Shown: piece after piece, positions 24,702 through 32,779 of the stretch
How the letters are laid out: the number at the start of each line of letters is the position of its first letter
Numbering within the stretch: position 1 is the first letter of the stretch
Assembly (NCBI GenBank): GCA_003526375.1
Contig: DPDG01000062.1
Location: 20,639-84,638 of the forward strand
DNA: 64,000 bases
Direction of reading: 5' to 3'
Source: Lentisphaeria bacterium
GTDB taxonomy: Bacteria; Verrucomicrobiota; Lentisphaeria; Victivallales; UBA1829
Made by a program: the position numbers and the translations under genes
The notes under the pieces: model-generated
What the model was told of the DNA's origin: nothing
The model's input: only the letters and a program-made list of their open reading frames with translations
Databases searched by the model: none

Positions 24702-25742
24702 TTATAACTGCAACAAATCAGGAATTCTGTGAAATTCCTCCTGCCAGTCGCCCATAGCGGCGATTTCAAAAAGATTCCGTTGTTCAAGATAGCATACCCG
24801 ATGATAAATTTCCACCCCTTTTTCATCCAGAGAACGAAGCCAGCTCCGCCAGACTTCCGGCTCCGGACGATGAAACGCGGTAACAATCGGGCTGTCGCTC
24901 CCCGCCAACGCCTTCACGCCGAAGTCAGCCAGACAAAGCCGGACCGCGTCTTTCAGCGCAAGGAGCCGCCTCCGGTAGTGATCCTGTCCCAGTTCAAGAA
25001 TCGAACGGCAGGAGGCTTCCAGCGCCGCAAGCAGAAGCGAACTCATGGTATTGCGTACCATCCCCGGCATTTCACGGGCGGAAAGCAGCGGCTCCAACTG
25101 CAGGATTTTCGGCTGGACCTCAGAAACAGAACGCGGAAAACGCGGATTCAAAAGCAGGATTGCGATACCGGGCACTCCCGCCAATGCCTTTCCGCTGCTC
25201 CCTGTCGCCATTGCCAAAGCAGGACAGGAGCAGAATCCGCTCTCCACCCCCAAAGCGCTGACGGCATCCAGAGCGAACCAGATTCCGCGTGCCTCGCAGA
25301 TCCGGTTCAGCATGGCAATATCGTTCACCATGCCGGAACTTGTCTCACAGCATACGCCGATGATACGGTCAATTTCAGGTTTTGAGTCCAGCAGTTCCAA
25401 AATCCGTTCCTCCTCCCAATGCCGCGCAAAACCGAAATCCAGCGCAATGCACTCCGGACACGCAGAGGCAAGGCGGTATCCGAATTCACCGTTGCAGAGG
25501 ACAAGGGAGCGATGCCCGGAGCAGAAATTCCGGATCATCAGCTCATTTGCAAAGGTCCCCGGACCAGAAACCAGAATCACCAGGAAAGACTCATCGCCGC
25601 AAAGCACGCGCAGATGATTCTCCGTCCGCCGGACCAGAGTCTCGAACTCAACGCTCCGGTGTGAAACCATCGCGGCGCGAATCGCATCCTCCGCCGAGGG
25701 AAAGAGACGGGGCAGAGTCGGTACGAAAGAGTAACGGTTCAT
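24702..25742 (-). CDS. class V aminotransferase (PLP-dependent)
   Basis: A 346-aa enzyme of aminotransferase class V, resembling alanine-glyoxylate or 2-aminoethylphosphonate transaminases. Diagnostic segments are VSGPGTFANELMIRNF, the NGEFGYR segment, CCETSSGMVND, FALDAVSALG and the Schiff-base lysine in GSSGKALAGVPG (about residue 190). RBS AGGAGATATCA precedes ATG 25742. It overlaps the stop of the GNAT gene by ATGA, so the two are translationally coupled and probably act in one pathway. The amino donor and acceptor are unknown. Under likely MarR control. Confidence 0.85.
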   Translation of the reverse strand: MNRYSFVPTLPRLFPSAEDAIRAAMVSHRSVEFETLVRRTENHLRVLCGDESFLVILVSGPGTFANELMIRNFCSGHRSLVLCNGEFGYRLASACPECIALDFGFARHWEEERILELLDSKPEIDRIIGVCCETSSGMVNDIAMLNRICEARGIWFALDAVSALGVESGFCSCPALAMATGSSGKALAGVPGIAILLLNPRFPRSVSEVQPKILQLEPLLSAREMPGMVRNTMSSLLLAALEASCRSILELGQDHYRRRLLALKDAVRLCLADFGVKALAGSDSPIVTAFHRPEPEVWRSWLRSLDEKGVEIYHRVCYLEQRNLFEIAAMGDWQEEFHRIPDLLQL

Positions 25743-26284
25743 TGATATCTCCTGAGGACACATTGGCAATGGCGGCAGAGAGATTCCAGTTCAGCCGCCA
25801 TCGGGTAAAACCGGGACGCTCCATCCATCACGCTTTCCCCGAGCGTAACAAAGCCGAGGCGGCAGTATAATCTTCGGCGGGACTCCACTGCGGAAATAAT
25901 GATATTTTCAATTCCCTGTGATTTCAGTTCCAGCAGAAGCGGAACGGCAAGTCTTGCCGGCAGAGTGGTAAAACGGTATTCCTTCCTGACTGTAAACAGG
26001 CGGATCTCCGCCGTTCTTCCCTTTCTGATCCGGGAAGCGATCACCTGCCCGAAGCGCATTTCCGCTGAAAACGGAGGTTCGGAATGCGCACAGATCATTC
26101 CGGCGGCGACACTGCCGTCCCATGCGATCCGGTAGCGGTTTTTATGATGGAACTTATCAACAAGCCGGCAGTCCGGATGCCGCGGGTGCTGTCCAAGCTC
26201 TCCGGCAAAAACTTCATGGTTCAGTTGCCACATCGCCTGAAATTCCTCATCAGACTCAGGCTCTTTGACCAAAAGTTCACCCAT
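25739..26284 (-). CDS. GNAT-fold acyltransferase, FeeM/autoinducer-synthase-like
   Basis: A 181-aa protein. The N-terminal pattern MWQLNHEVFAGELGQ followed by RLVDKFHHKNRYRIA and GSVAAGMI resembles N-acyl amino acid synthases of the FeeM type, distant relatives of LuxI, within the GNAT fold. The C-terminal part (ARLAVPLLLELKSQGIENII, ESRRRLYCRLGFV) matches ordinary GNAT motifs. Substrates are unknown, and a generic N-acetyltransferase is the main alternative. Start ATG 26284 follows GAGGAAGATC and overlaps the MarR stop by eight bases; the end overlaps the aminotransferase start. Confidence 0.7.
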   Translation of the reverse strand: MGELLVKEPESDEEFQAMWQLNHEVFAGELGQHPRHPDCRLVDKFHHKNRYRIAWDGSVAAGMICAHSEPPFSAEMRFGQVIASRIRKGRTAEIRLFTVRKEYRFTTLPARLAVPLLLELKSQGIENIIISAVESRRRLYCRLGFVTLGESVMDGASRFYPMAAELESLCRHCQCVLRRYQ

Positions 26285-26756
26285 GATCTTCCTCTCTTTC
26301 CTCCAATGATTTCTGCAAACGCCGCATCAGACGGTTCAGTGTCCGCATTTCCCCGCAGGAAAAGACCTGCATGATTGCGGCAATTTCTTCACGGTAAGGC
26401 TGCTCCACCTGATTCAGCAGTTTCAGTCCGGCGGAAGTCAGCTTCAGATGATACGCCCGACGGTCATCCGGAACCTGCACACGGCGCAGCAGTCCCGCCG
26501 CCGCCATCCGGTTCACCAGTCCGGTGACGTTGGATTTATCGACCAGCAGCCTGCTGCTGAGTTCATTCTGCGTCAAAGGCGTTTCCGCATATTTTAGAAG
26601 CAGCATAATGTTGAACTGCGCTTCAGAAGCAAGCGTGTCACGGAAAAACCGCCTCGCCTGCTTTTTTAAAAGCACTCCGGTCCACCAGACCCCCATCAGA
26701 GCTTCATGATTCAGATCATCAAACTCAAGATCACGGTTAAAATGTGAAACAGCCAT
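26277..26756 (-). CDS. MarR-family transcriptional regulator
   Basis: A 159-aa winged-helix regulator. The recognition region ETPLTQNELSSRLLVDKSNV continues into TGLVNRMAAAGLLRRV, and the wing PDDRRAYHLKLTSAGLKLL is canonical, including the DDRR motif. It is the first gene of an operon with overlapping GNAT and aminotransferase genes, and it probably represses that operon through the palindrome at 26796-26809, just upstream of its own ribosome-binding site (AAGGAGG). The effector is unknown. Confidence 0.9.
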   Translation of the reverse strand: MAVSHFNRDLEFDDLNHEALMGVWWTGVLLKKQARRFFRDTLASEAQFNIMLLLKYAETPLTQNELSSRLLVDKSNVTGLVNRMAAAGLLRRVQVPDDRRAYHLKLTSAGLKLLNQVEQPYREEIAAIMQVFSCGEMRTLNRLMRRLQKSLEEREEDHG

Positions 26757-26795
26757 GATAAAAATCCTCCTTCTTATTTAGTTTACACCTAAACA

Positions 26796-26809
26796 GTTGA
26801 TATATCAAC
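26796..26809. promoter_or_regulatory. palindromic MarR-type operator
   Basis: GTTGATATATCAAC is a perfect 14-base palindrome 40 bases upstream of the marR start. A looser inverted repeat TTTAG/CTAAA (26777-26793) adjoins it. The rest of the 353-base divergent gap (about 26820-27040) shows no gene or recognisable site. Confidence 0.65.
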
Positions 26810-27047
26810 CATATTTCATATTTTTTCTGAAAAAACTTGAAATGACACCGGAAGGCATTCCCTGAAAGCGCTGACGGAAAAGCCGGGATGCAGGGTGCAA
26901 CCTCCGATTTCGCAATCCTGTGACACTATCATAACCGGACACGGGTTGTCCTGCCCATACTTTTTCTGTTTCGTATCTTCGCATTCCGGAGTTTTATCGG
27001 AAACGCTGCAGAATCAGGAAAAATCCCGATTTTTTCCATTTCCCCCC

Positions 27048-27077
27048 TTGACACCAGAGGATACAAGTTTGTATAAT
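27048..27077 (+). promoter_or_regulatory. sigma-70 promoter of the second glycan operon
   Basis: TTGACA (27048-27053) and TATAAT (27072-27077) with an 18-base spacer, 32 bases before the regulator start codon. The operator-like palindrome at 27061-27074 overlaps the -10 element. Confidence 0.8.
27061..27074. promoter_or_regulatory. candidate GntR/LacI operator
   Basis: ATACAAGTTTGTAT has 6-base inverted arms around GT and overlaps the -10 hexamer, in the style of AraR-type operators that contain TTGTA half-sites. It suggests autorepression of the regulator and of its operon. Confidence 0.6.
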
Positions 27078-27109
27078 ATATTTCAAAATGAGCGAGGAGT
27101 GCGCAGACG

Positions 27110-28201
27110 ATGCAGAAAAAGACTGTCAGATCAGCCCCGACACGCGATCTGGTCGTGGAAAAACTGGAACACTACCTGAACAGCCCGGAGTGTCCGCAGA
27201 ACGGCTGTCTTCCGGGCGAAGACAGTCTTGCGGAGATGTGCGGCGTATCACGCAAAACTCTACGGAGCGCCCTCGACATCCTTGCGGAACGCGGCGTCGT
27301 AGACCGCATCCGAGGCAAAGGCACCTTCAAAGTCCTGACTTATGAACGGCAGAAAAAAGTCATTTACTATTTTCTCCCCTGTGCCAATTACGAAAAATAT
27401 GCCGGAATCACTTCGGCGACTCACATCATGGAAACTCTGAACGGACTGATGCTCGCCACGCGCGGAACGGGAACCTATATCGTGCCCCTTCATTATTCAC
27501 AAAGCAACCGTCCCGATGATCCCGACTGGGAAGTCCTGAACATGATTGAACCCGGCGCCATGGTTTTCATCGGCGGCATGTGGTACCGCCGGTGTTTCTC
27601 CTTTCTCCGGCGGCGCTCCTGCAAAGTGCTGTTCCTGAACATGCTCGACCTCTCCATTTTCCATCCTGACAATGCACCTTATATGGATGATATCAATTCG
27701 TTCCACCAGTTGCGCATCGACAATTTTACCGGAGTGCGGAATTGCGCGGACACACTTATGAAACACGGATGCAGGAAACTCTTCCTTGCGGCGGCATCAC
27801 TGGGCGATATCACCAATCCGCTCCTGCCGGGCTATCTGAAAAGTGGCGGCAAAGCCTATTGGAGCTGCGATCAGGAACTTTCGCTTGATATCCTGCGGGA
27901 TGAACTGGCACGGCAATATAGGAAATTTCAATTTGACGGGCTCATTCTCGGCTGCGGCGTAGAATTCCCTTCCGATTCCCGTTTCACGCTCCGCAGGTAT
28001 CTGGGGCTGCCGGAAGAGGTCAGGCTCATCTTCTATTACAAAAATCCGACCGTTCTCGCCCTTGACAGAAAGCAACCTTATGTCTGTTGCGACTACCGGA
28101 GAATCTGCCGGGAAGGGGTGGAAATCCTGCTGGACGGATATCACCCTGAAATTCAACGCCGCCAGTTCAAGCCCCATATTGAAAATCTGGAGTATTTATG
28201 A
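27110..28201 (+). CDS. GntR-type winged helix fused to LacI-like domain, transcriptional regulator
   Basis: A 363-aa regulator. The N-terminal 80 residues form a GntR winged helix (LVVEKLEHYLNS, PGEDSLAEMCGVSRKTLRSA, then LAERGVVDRIRGKGTFKV). The remaining 280 residues resemble a periplasmic-binding-like effector domain but are more diverged than in the homologous regulator at 3917; FTGVRNCADTLMKHGCRKLF corresponds to the LacI AVEHLHSLGHRRIAF segment. The ribosome-binding site GAGGAG is about 11 bases upstream. The stop overlaps an ATG (28198) of the next frame, and the gene heads a four-gene operon for a second extracellular glycan. Confidence 0.85.
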   Translation: MQKKTVRSAPTRDLVVEKLEHYLNSPECPQNGCLPGEDSLAEMCGVSRKTLRSALDILAERGVVDRIRGKGTFKVLTYERQKKVIYYFLPCANYEKYAGITSATHIMETLNGLMLATRGTGTYIVPLHYSQSNRPDDPDWEVLNMIEPGAMVFIGGMWYRRCFSFLRRRSCKVLFLNMLDLSIFHPDNAPYMDDINSFHQLRIDNFTGVRNCADTLMKHGCRKLFLAAASLGDITNPLLPGYLKSGGKAYWSCDQELSLDILRDELARQYRKFQFDGLILGCGVEFPSDSRFTLRRYLGLPEEVRLIFYYKNPTVLALDRKQPYVCCDYRRICREGVEILLDGYHPEIQRRQFKPHIENLEYL

Positions 28202-28233
28202 ATTACAATCAACATAGCAAAAGGGAAAAAACG

Positions 28234-29250
28234 ATGAAATCAAGACAACATCACCAGAAAAATTTCACATTGATAGAGCTGCTCATGAGGAAAAGTTGTA
28301 AGAGTGGTATTTCATTCCGGGAGCAGCAAGGCAGTGCAGGATGTTGCCAGTCCCCTGATCTTACTTCTCCATTTCTCGTTCCATTGTTGAATTGTTCTAA
28401 TGTTCGATTGTTCGATTGTTTTCCGGTTCCTTCTTCCTTCCGTGTTCCCTGTTCGATATTCTTACTTCACAGGGTGAAAATACGGATTTTCACTCTGATA
28501 GAGCTTCTTATCGTGATTGCGATCATCGCCATTCTTGCGGGAATGCTCCTGCCTGCGCTGAACAAGGCGAAGAGGCAGGCTCAGGCTGTCTCCTGCGCCT
28601 CCAATCTCAAGCAGCTGGGGCAATGTTTCACCGGGTATGCGGGAGACAATCAGGATCATTTTCCTCCGGGCAGGCAGGAACGTTCGTCTGCGGATGAACT
28701 CTGGAATACAACAAACGGTCCGATCACATGGATGGTCGCGCTTCACTCTTACGCAGGAATCAAAAACAATCAATACGGACTGTGCCTCTACCCCGTCAAC
28801 TCAATCTATATCTGTCCGGGAATGATCATCCGTGACAATCAGGGATACCAGGCGTATGGTTACAATCAGTTCCTTTTCGGCATGAAAACGGATATCAGCG
28901 GCGCAACCACAACCTCCATAGGAAATTACCAGATACCGAAATCAAGCAGAATAAAATCCCCGTCGCAAAGTCTTGTCCTGACGGACAGCCGATACAGCCA
29001 CGACGTTGAAGCCGACAGAAAAAAAGGGTGGTATCTCATAACGAATCCGACAATACAGGTCTGTTACCGTCATTCAAGGCAGACACGCTCCTTATATACG
29101 GACGGGCATGTTCAGGCGGACACCCCGCAAACACTGAATCTGGAATATTACTGGCTATCTTATTTTCCATGGAACTACAAAAATACCGCAACATCCAAAG
29201 CCACAGGAGCCGCTCTGGGGATATACCAGCACGGTTATGCGCCCTATTAA
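28234..29250 (+). CDS. pseudopilin-like protein with a 75-residue insertion between two FTLIELL motifs
   Basis: A 338-aa protein starting MKSRQHHQKN, then FTLIELL at residue 11, a 75-residue Cys- and Phe-rich stretch without a hydrophobic helix, and a second FTLIELL at residue 86 that continues into the expected helix IVIAIIAILAGMLLPAL. The remainder is a normal outer domain with a C-terminal H-X9-DG motif (HSRQTRSLYTDGH). The spacing of the two motifs is exactly 225 bases. Only the second motif has a membrane helix, so the first may be non-functional. ATG 28234 follows AAGGGA; ATG 28198, overlapping the regulator stop, is the alternative. Neither Phe is preceded by Gly. Confidence 0.8.
   Translation: MKSRQHHQKNFTLIELLMRKSCKSGISFREQQGSAGCCQSPDLTSPFLVPLLNCSNVRLFDCFPVPSSFRVPCSIFLLHRVKIRIFTLIELLIVIAIIAILAGMLLPALNKAKRQAQAVSCASNLKQLGQCFTGYAGDNQDHFPPGRQERSSADELWNTTNGPITWMVALHSYAGIKNNQYGLCLYPVNSIYICPGMIIRDNQGYQAYGYNQFLFGMKTDISGATTTSIGNYQIPKSSRIKSPSQSLVLTDSRYSHDVEADRKKGWYLITNPTIQVCYRHSRQTRSLYTDGHVQADTPQTLNLEYYWLSYFPWNYKNTATSKATGAALGIYQHGYAPY
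28264..28286 (+). repeat. FTLIELL-coding direct repeat, copy 1
   Basis: This 23-base segment matches 28489-28511 at 19 of 23 positions, sharing the exact core TGATAGAGCT. It bounds the 225-base insertion on the left. Confidence 0.75.
28287..28488 (+). other. in-frame inserted segment in the pseudopilin gene
   Basis: This stretch has no counterpart in the sister pseudopilin at 5132. It is open in the host frame, rich in T and C in its second half, and contains the ATTGTT/GTTCGATT tandem array (28383-28420) and two copies of TCTTACTTC 101 bases apart (28359, 28460). It resembles non-coding sequence read through in frame rather than a folded domain. Confidence 0.6.
28383..28420. repeat. short tandem array of ATTGTT/GTTCGATT units
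   Basis: Repeats of ATTGTT with variable tails end in two exact GTTCGATT units plus GTT (28402-28420), inside the segment inserted into the pseudopilin gene. Confidence 0.6.
28489..28511 (+). repeat. FTLIELL-coding direct repeat, copy 2
   Basis: Right-hand copy of the repeat at 28264-28286, offset by exactly 225 bases. It leads directly into the codons for the pseudopilin membrane helix. Confidence 0.75.
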
Positions 29251-29293
29251 GTTTCTCACAATAACAAATAAAATATAATCAAGGAACTCCATA

Positions 29294-31804
29294 ATGAAAA
29301 CACAAATCCATCTGCTGCTGGCTCTCCTGCTCGCCGGAGCAGGAACACAACTGTCCGCCTATGACCTCGACAACAGGGCGCTGACGCCTGTCACGCATGA
29401 AGAAACACCACGCCACGCTCCGTTGAAGCTGGTTGAGAACGGAGAACTCAAGTTCGCAATCATCACAGATAAAAAAGCAGAAAAAAACGGCAGAACCGGA
29501 AAAAGCATCGCCCCGGCGGTCAAAATCCTGACGGAGGCATTCAAAAAAACAACAGGCAAAACGCCGGAAGTCTTCGACATAACAGAAACGGGGAAAGCCG
29601 GGAGATACCCGTTCCTGCTGGTTGTCGGTGACAATCAGATCGTCCGCAGAAACGGAATTGATTTCATGAAACTCCCGGACCAGGGATTCGCAGTCAAAAG
29701 CTTCCCGCAGGGCGTCATCATCGCAGGGTATGATTCTTCGCTGATCGAAGACTATAACCGGGATCCTCTCGACAGGCGCGGAACCAGTCCCGGCACATTG
29801 TACGGTGCAGTGGACTTCACGGAACGCATCCTCGGCATACGCTACTTTTACCCCGGAGAATACGGAACTTATTACCCGCAGATAAAAGACCTGGCTGTCA
29901 AACCGCTCCATTATACGGATTATCCCCGTTTCAACACGCACGGAGCCAGATGGTATTTCTGGGTCGCCGTCAGCACGGATCAAATGCTGAAACAATGGGA
30001 ACCGACCATGGGGAAACTGAAAAAATACGACACCAGCTTTCTTGACCGCTGGCGGGCGGGAGGAACGGCGCCAGCACGGGGAGGACATTGTCCGCGTCCG
30101 GAAAAAATGGCAAAATCCTATCCGGACAAGCTCAAAACGATTTTCTACACCTCACCGAACGGGAAGTTCTGGTACAATCCCAAACAGCATATCGGGAACT
30201 ATTACAATGTGCTCGATCTCGGTTTCGCGGACCTGCTGATGGACGCTTACAAGACATATTACGACTCCAGAGGCAAAACAGATCGGGGCGGATTCGCTTC
30301 GGATCTGAACAATGAGTCGCTCTCCTTCGGAATATGCGACACCTATATGCCGCTCTCCGAAGTCATCCATGATCCGGTTGTCAGGAAACTGAGCCTGATT
30401 ACGGAAAACGATATCCGGCGCGGAAAAGATGCGGAAATGGCAAATGTCTACGGCCGTTTCTATCAGTATCTTGCAAACAGGGTTAAAAAAGAACTGCCCG
30501 GCAAGAAGCTCTGGATTCTCGCTTACTACAATACAAAATTCGCTTCGCTTGATCCGCAGTGGAAGCTGCCGGACAACGTCGAAGTCAATCTCTGCATTGG
30601 TGGTCTTCCTCTGAAAACCCGCAACAGGGCGGCAATGGAAAAAGCGCGCGGAATCTTCAAAGAATGGTATGAAGCTCTCGGCAGCCGTCCGGTTCAGAAA
30701 GTCTGGCTCTACAACTCGCGGAACAATCCGTTTGCACGTGCGGTCGCCGGAGAATTCACAGGGGATGTCCCGAAACTTTTCGGCAAATATCTCGGGCGAG
30801 ACGGAAATCTGTTCTTCGATTATGACGGAGCGCATGACATCTGGTATTATTACTGGTCCGCCTACGCCGACGCCCGCAGCCAGTGGAATCCCGACTGGGA
30901 TGTAGATGCAGGGATTGATGAGCACTGGAACCTTTTCTACGGTCCCGAAGCCGGTCCTTTCCTGAAAGAGTTTCACCGTCTGCTCAAGAAAAACTTCATC
31001 GAATACTGCGTCCCCTCGGATGAAGCGGTGCCATCCTATCCCCCGGCGGAAATCGACAAAATGGAGAAAATGCTCAAGGAGGCGGAAAAAGTTCTGGAAC
31101 CGGATTCCATCGAAATGCGCCGCTTCCGCCATCTTGCCGCGCCATGGGCGAAAAACTTTGAGTCGCAGCGTGTCCGCTTCGCCTACGAACGTCCCGTCTA
31201 TAACGTGCACCGCCTGCTCTCAGGTGAAAAGGTCACGCTGGATGGAAATCCGGACGAAGCATTCTGGCAGAAGATCAAACCGCTTCCCCTCATCAACCCG
31301 AAAGGATCCTCAAAAGCGCCGGCTTATCCGGCGGTCGTCAAACTCGCGTGGGACAACAGCGGAATCTATGGAATGTTCCAGGCGGATTATCCGCCGAAAG
31401 CCAATTCAAAATGTGACGTATGGAACAATGACAGCATTGAAATGTTTCTTGCGCCCGGACTGAAAAAAGAGGTAAAGTATCAAATCGCCTTTGATACGGT
31501 CGGGCAGCGCTTCTCCGCGATGGAGCGTCTGCTCCCCATTCCCCAACCGACCGATCTCTCATGGAAAGCGGAAGGTTTCGTGTTCAAAAATCAGGTTTCG
31601 CGGGAAGGCTGGACGGCGGAGTTCCATATTCCGTTCCACCTCTTTGAAGGCAAAGCCCCCGCGGTCTATGACTCCTGGAATTTCAATCTTGTTCGAAACA
31701 AACTTTCCGCGCCGAAGGAATGCTCGGGAAGCTCGCTCACACTGGGTGACAATCATAACATCAACATGTTCGGCTTAATCAGATTTGCCGGAAAAGGAGA
31801 ATGA
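29294..31804 (+). CDS. secreted DUF4838-type glycan-active protein with C-terminal CBM9-like domain
   Basis: An 836-aa exported protein with a signal peptide (IHLLLALLLAGAGTQLSA). Residues about 40-180 match the N-terminal alpha/beta domain that precedes DUF4838 (GKTPEVF, FLLVVGDNQI, GTLYGAVDFTERILGIRYFYPGEYG). Residues about 200-600 match DUF4838, an alpha-glucuronidase-like TIM barrel (ESLSFGICD, KLWILAYYNTKF, DEHWNLFYGPEAGPFLKEFH). Residues about 630-835 look like a family 9 carbohydrate-binding fold (VTLDGNPDEAFWQKIKPLPL, WNNDSIEMFLAPG, WTAEFHIPF). The substrate is unknown. Start ATG 29294 follows AAGGAAC; the end overlaps the next gene by ATGA. Confidence 0.8.
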   Translation: MKTQIHLLLALLLAGAGTQLSAYDLDNRALTPVTHEETPRHAPLKLVENGELKFAIITDKKAEKNGRTGKSIAPAVKILTEAFKKTTGKTPEVFDITETGKAGRYPFLLVVGDNQIVRRNGIDFMKLPDQGFAVKSFPQGVIIAGYDSSLIEDYNRDPLDRRGTSPGTLYGAVDFTERILGIRYFYPGEYGTYYPQIKDLAVKPLHYTDYPRFNTHGARWYFWVAVSTDQMLKQWEPTMGKLKKYDTSFLDRWRAGGTAPARGGHCPRPEKMAKSYPDKLKTIFYTSPNGKFWYNPKQHIGNYYNVLDLGFADLLMDAYKTYYDSRGKTDRGGFASDLNNESLSFGICDTYMPLSEVIHDPVVRKLSLITENDIRRGKDAEMANVYGRFYQYLANRVKKELPGKKLWILAYYNTKFASLDPQWKLPDNVEVNLCIGGLPLKTRNRAAMEKARGIFKEWYEALGSRPVQKVWLYNSRNNPFARAVAGEFTGDVPKLFGKYLGRDGNLFFDYDGAHDIWYYYWSAYADARSQWNPDWDVDAGIDEHWNLFYGPEAGPFLKEFHRLLKKNFIEYCVPSDEAVPSYPPAEIDKMEKMLKEAEKVLEPDSIEMRRFRHLAAPWAKNFESQRVRFAYERPVYNVHRLLSGEKVTLDGNPDEAFWQKIKPLPLINPKGSSKAPAYPAVVKLAWDNSGIYGMFQADYPPKANSKCDVWNNDSIEMFLAPGLKKEVKYQIAFDTVGQRFSAMERLLPIPQPTDLSWKAEGFVFKNQVSREGWTAEFHIPFHLFEGKAPAVYDSWNFNLVRNKLSAPKECSGSSLTLGDNHNINMFGLIRFAGKGE

Positions 31805-32697
31805 AAATGAATCTGAAGCACACGATCATCGCAGTCCTCGCCGCCGCAGCATTTATCCCCGTGACGGCACAGGAACAAGTCAAGGCGGAAATCAGAAAAG
31901 GCAACGCATATCAGCCTGAGACCTACTCCATGATGCTCAGCCTGCCGGTCTCAAACAGGCACAACACTTATAAACTCTTCCTCGGCAGCAAAAAGCCGAT
32001 TGGAGAAAAACCGCCGCGGACTGTTTTCAGTGTCGACAATGAAAAGCGCGCCAGTTTCACCTCGCTTGTCACCTGGCTGAAAATCAAAGTCAACGGAATT
32101 GATTTCAGCAGGCTTCCCATACAGAAGGAGAATGTGAATCTCTGGCAGGACGGGGAGAAGAAAGGATTTGAGTTCGCGCTGAATTTCGATGGTGCCAAAA
32201 TGCTTCTCCGTCTCTATATGCGGCCGGATTCCGGTGTTCTGTGGGGGGAACTTCAGCCTGCACAGGATACGCTCGAACCTGTAAAAACAGCCTCAATTTC
32301 ATTTGCCTGTCTGCCATCCCTGCTCGCTATGAAAGATAAAAAAGTGCTGTTCCACAATGTCTACAACCATGAGGCGAAATCCCCGGCAAAAATCTACAAA
32401 CAGCATCCGCAGGGACAGACGATTACGGCAGCCGACAAGTATTTTATATTTTATGACACTCAATTTGACGGCAGCAGCGACGATAAAGGAATCGGTCCCT
32501 GCATGGTCATCGCAGACACGGACATCATGCAGAGCGGGAAACTTCACCAGCCCAATGCATGGGTCGTTACAGTGGACTACACTCTGAAACCGGATTTCAA
32601 GACATTCAGATTTGGAATCTGGCAGAAAAACAGCAGGATTTCCAATGCTGATTTTTTCAAAATGCTGGAAACGGAGAAAACGGCATTTTCACTCTGA
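31801..32697 (+). CDS. secreted protein of unknown function
   Basis: A 298-aa protein with a signal peptide (MKMNLKHTIIAVLAAAAFIPVTAQ). The mature part is beta-rich and I do not recognise it. Segments include TVFSVDNEKRASFTSLVTWL and GIGPCMVIADTDIMQSG. Translation is coupled to the DUF4838 gene by ATGA, and a strong terminator follows 21 bases after its stop, so it is the last gene of the operon. An extracellular partner or accessory enzyme for the same glycan is the likely role. Confidence 0.7.
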   Translation: MKMNLKHTIIAVLAAAAFIPVTAQEQVKAEIRKGNAYQPETYSMMLSLPVSNRHNTYKLFLGSKKPIGEKPPRTVFSVDNEKRASFTSLVTWLKIKVNGIDFSRLPIQKENVNLWQDGEKKGFEFALNFDGAKMLLRLYMRPDSGVLWGELQPAQDTLEPVKTASISFACLPSLLAMKDKKVLFHNVYNHEAKSPAKIYKQHPQGQTITAADKYFIFYDTQFDGSSDDKGIGPCMVIADTDIMQSGKLHQPNAWVVTVDYTLKPDFKTFRFGIWQKNSRISNADFFKMLETEKTAFSL

Positions 32698-32718
32698 AAA
32701 ACCGAAAACGAACCACAT

Positions 32719-32759
32719 GCCGGATATGGTATGGAAAACATATCCGGCTTTTTCATTTT
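32719..32759 (+). terminator. intrinsic terminator of the second glycan operon
   Basis: GCCGGATATG (32719-32728) and CATATCCGGC (32739-32748) form a perfect 10-base-pair stem followed by TTTTTCATTTT. Confidence 0.92.
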
Positions 32760-32779
32760 CACCCCCGCAGAAAAACATC

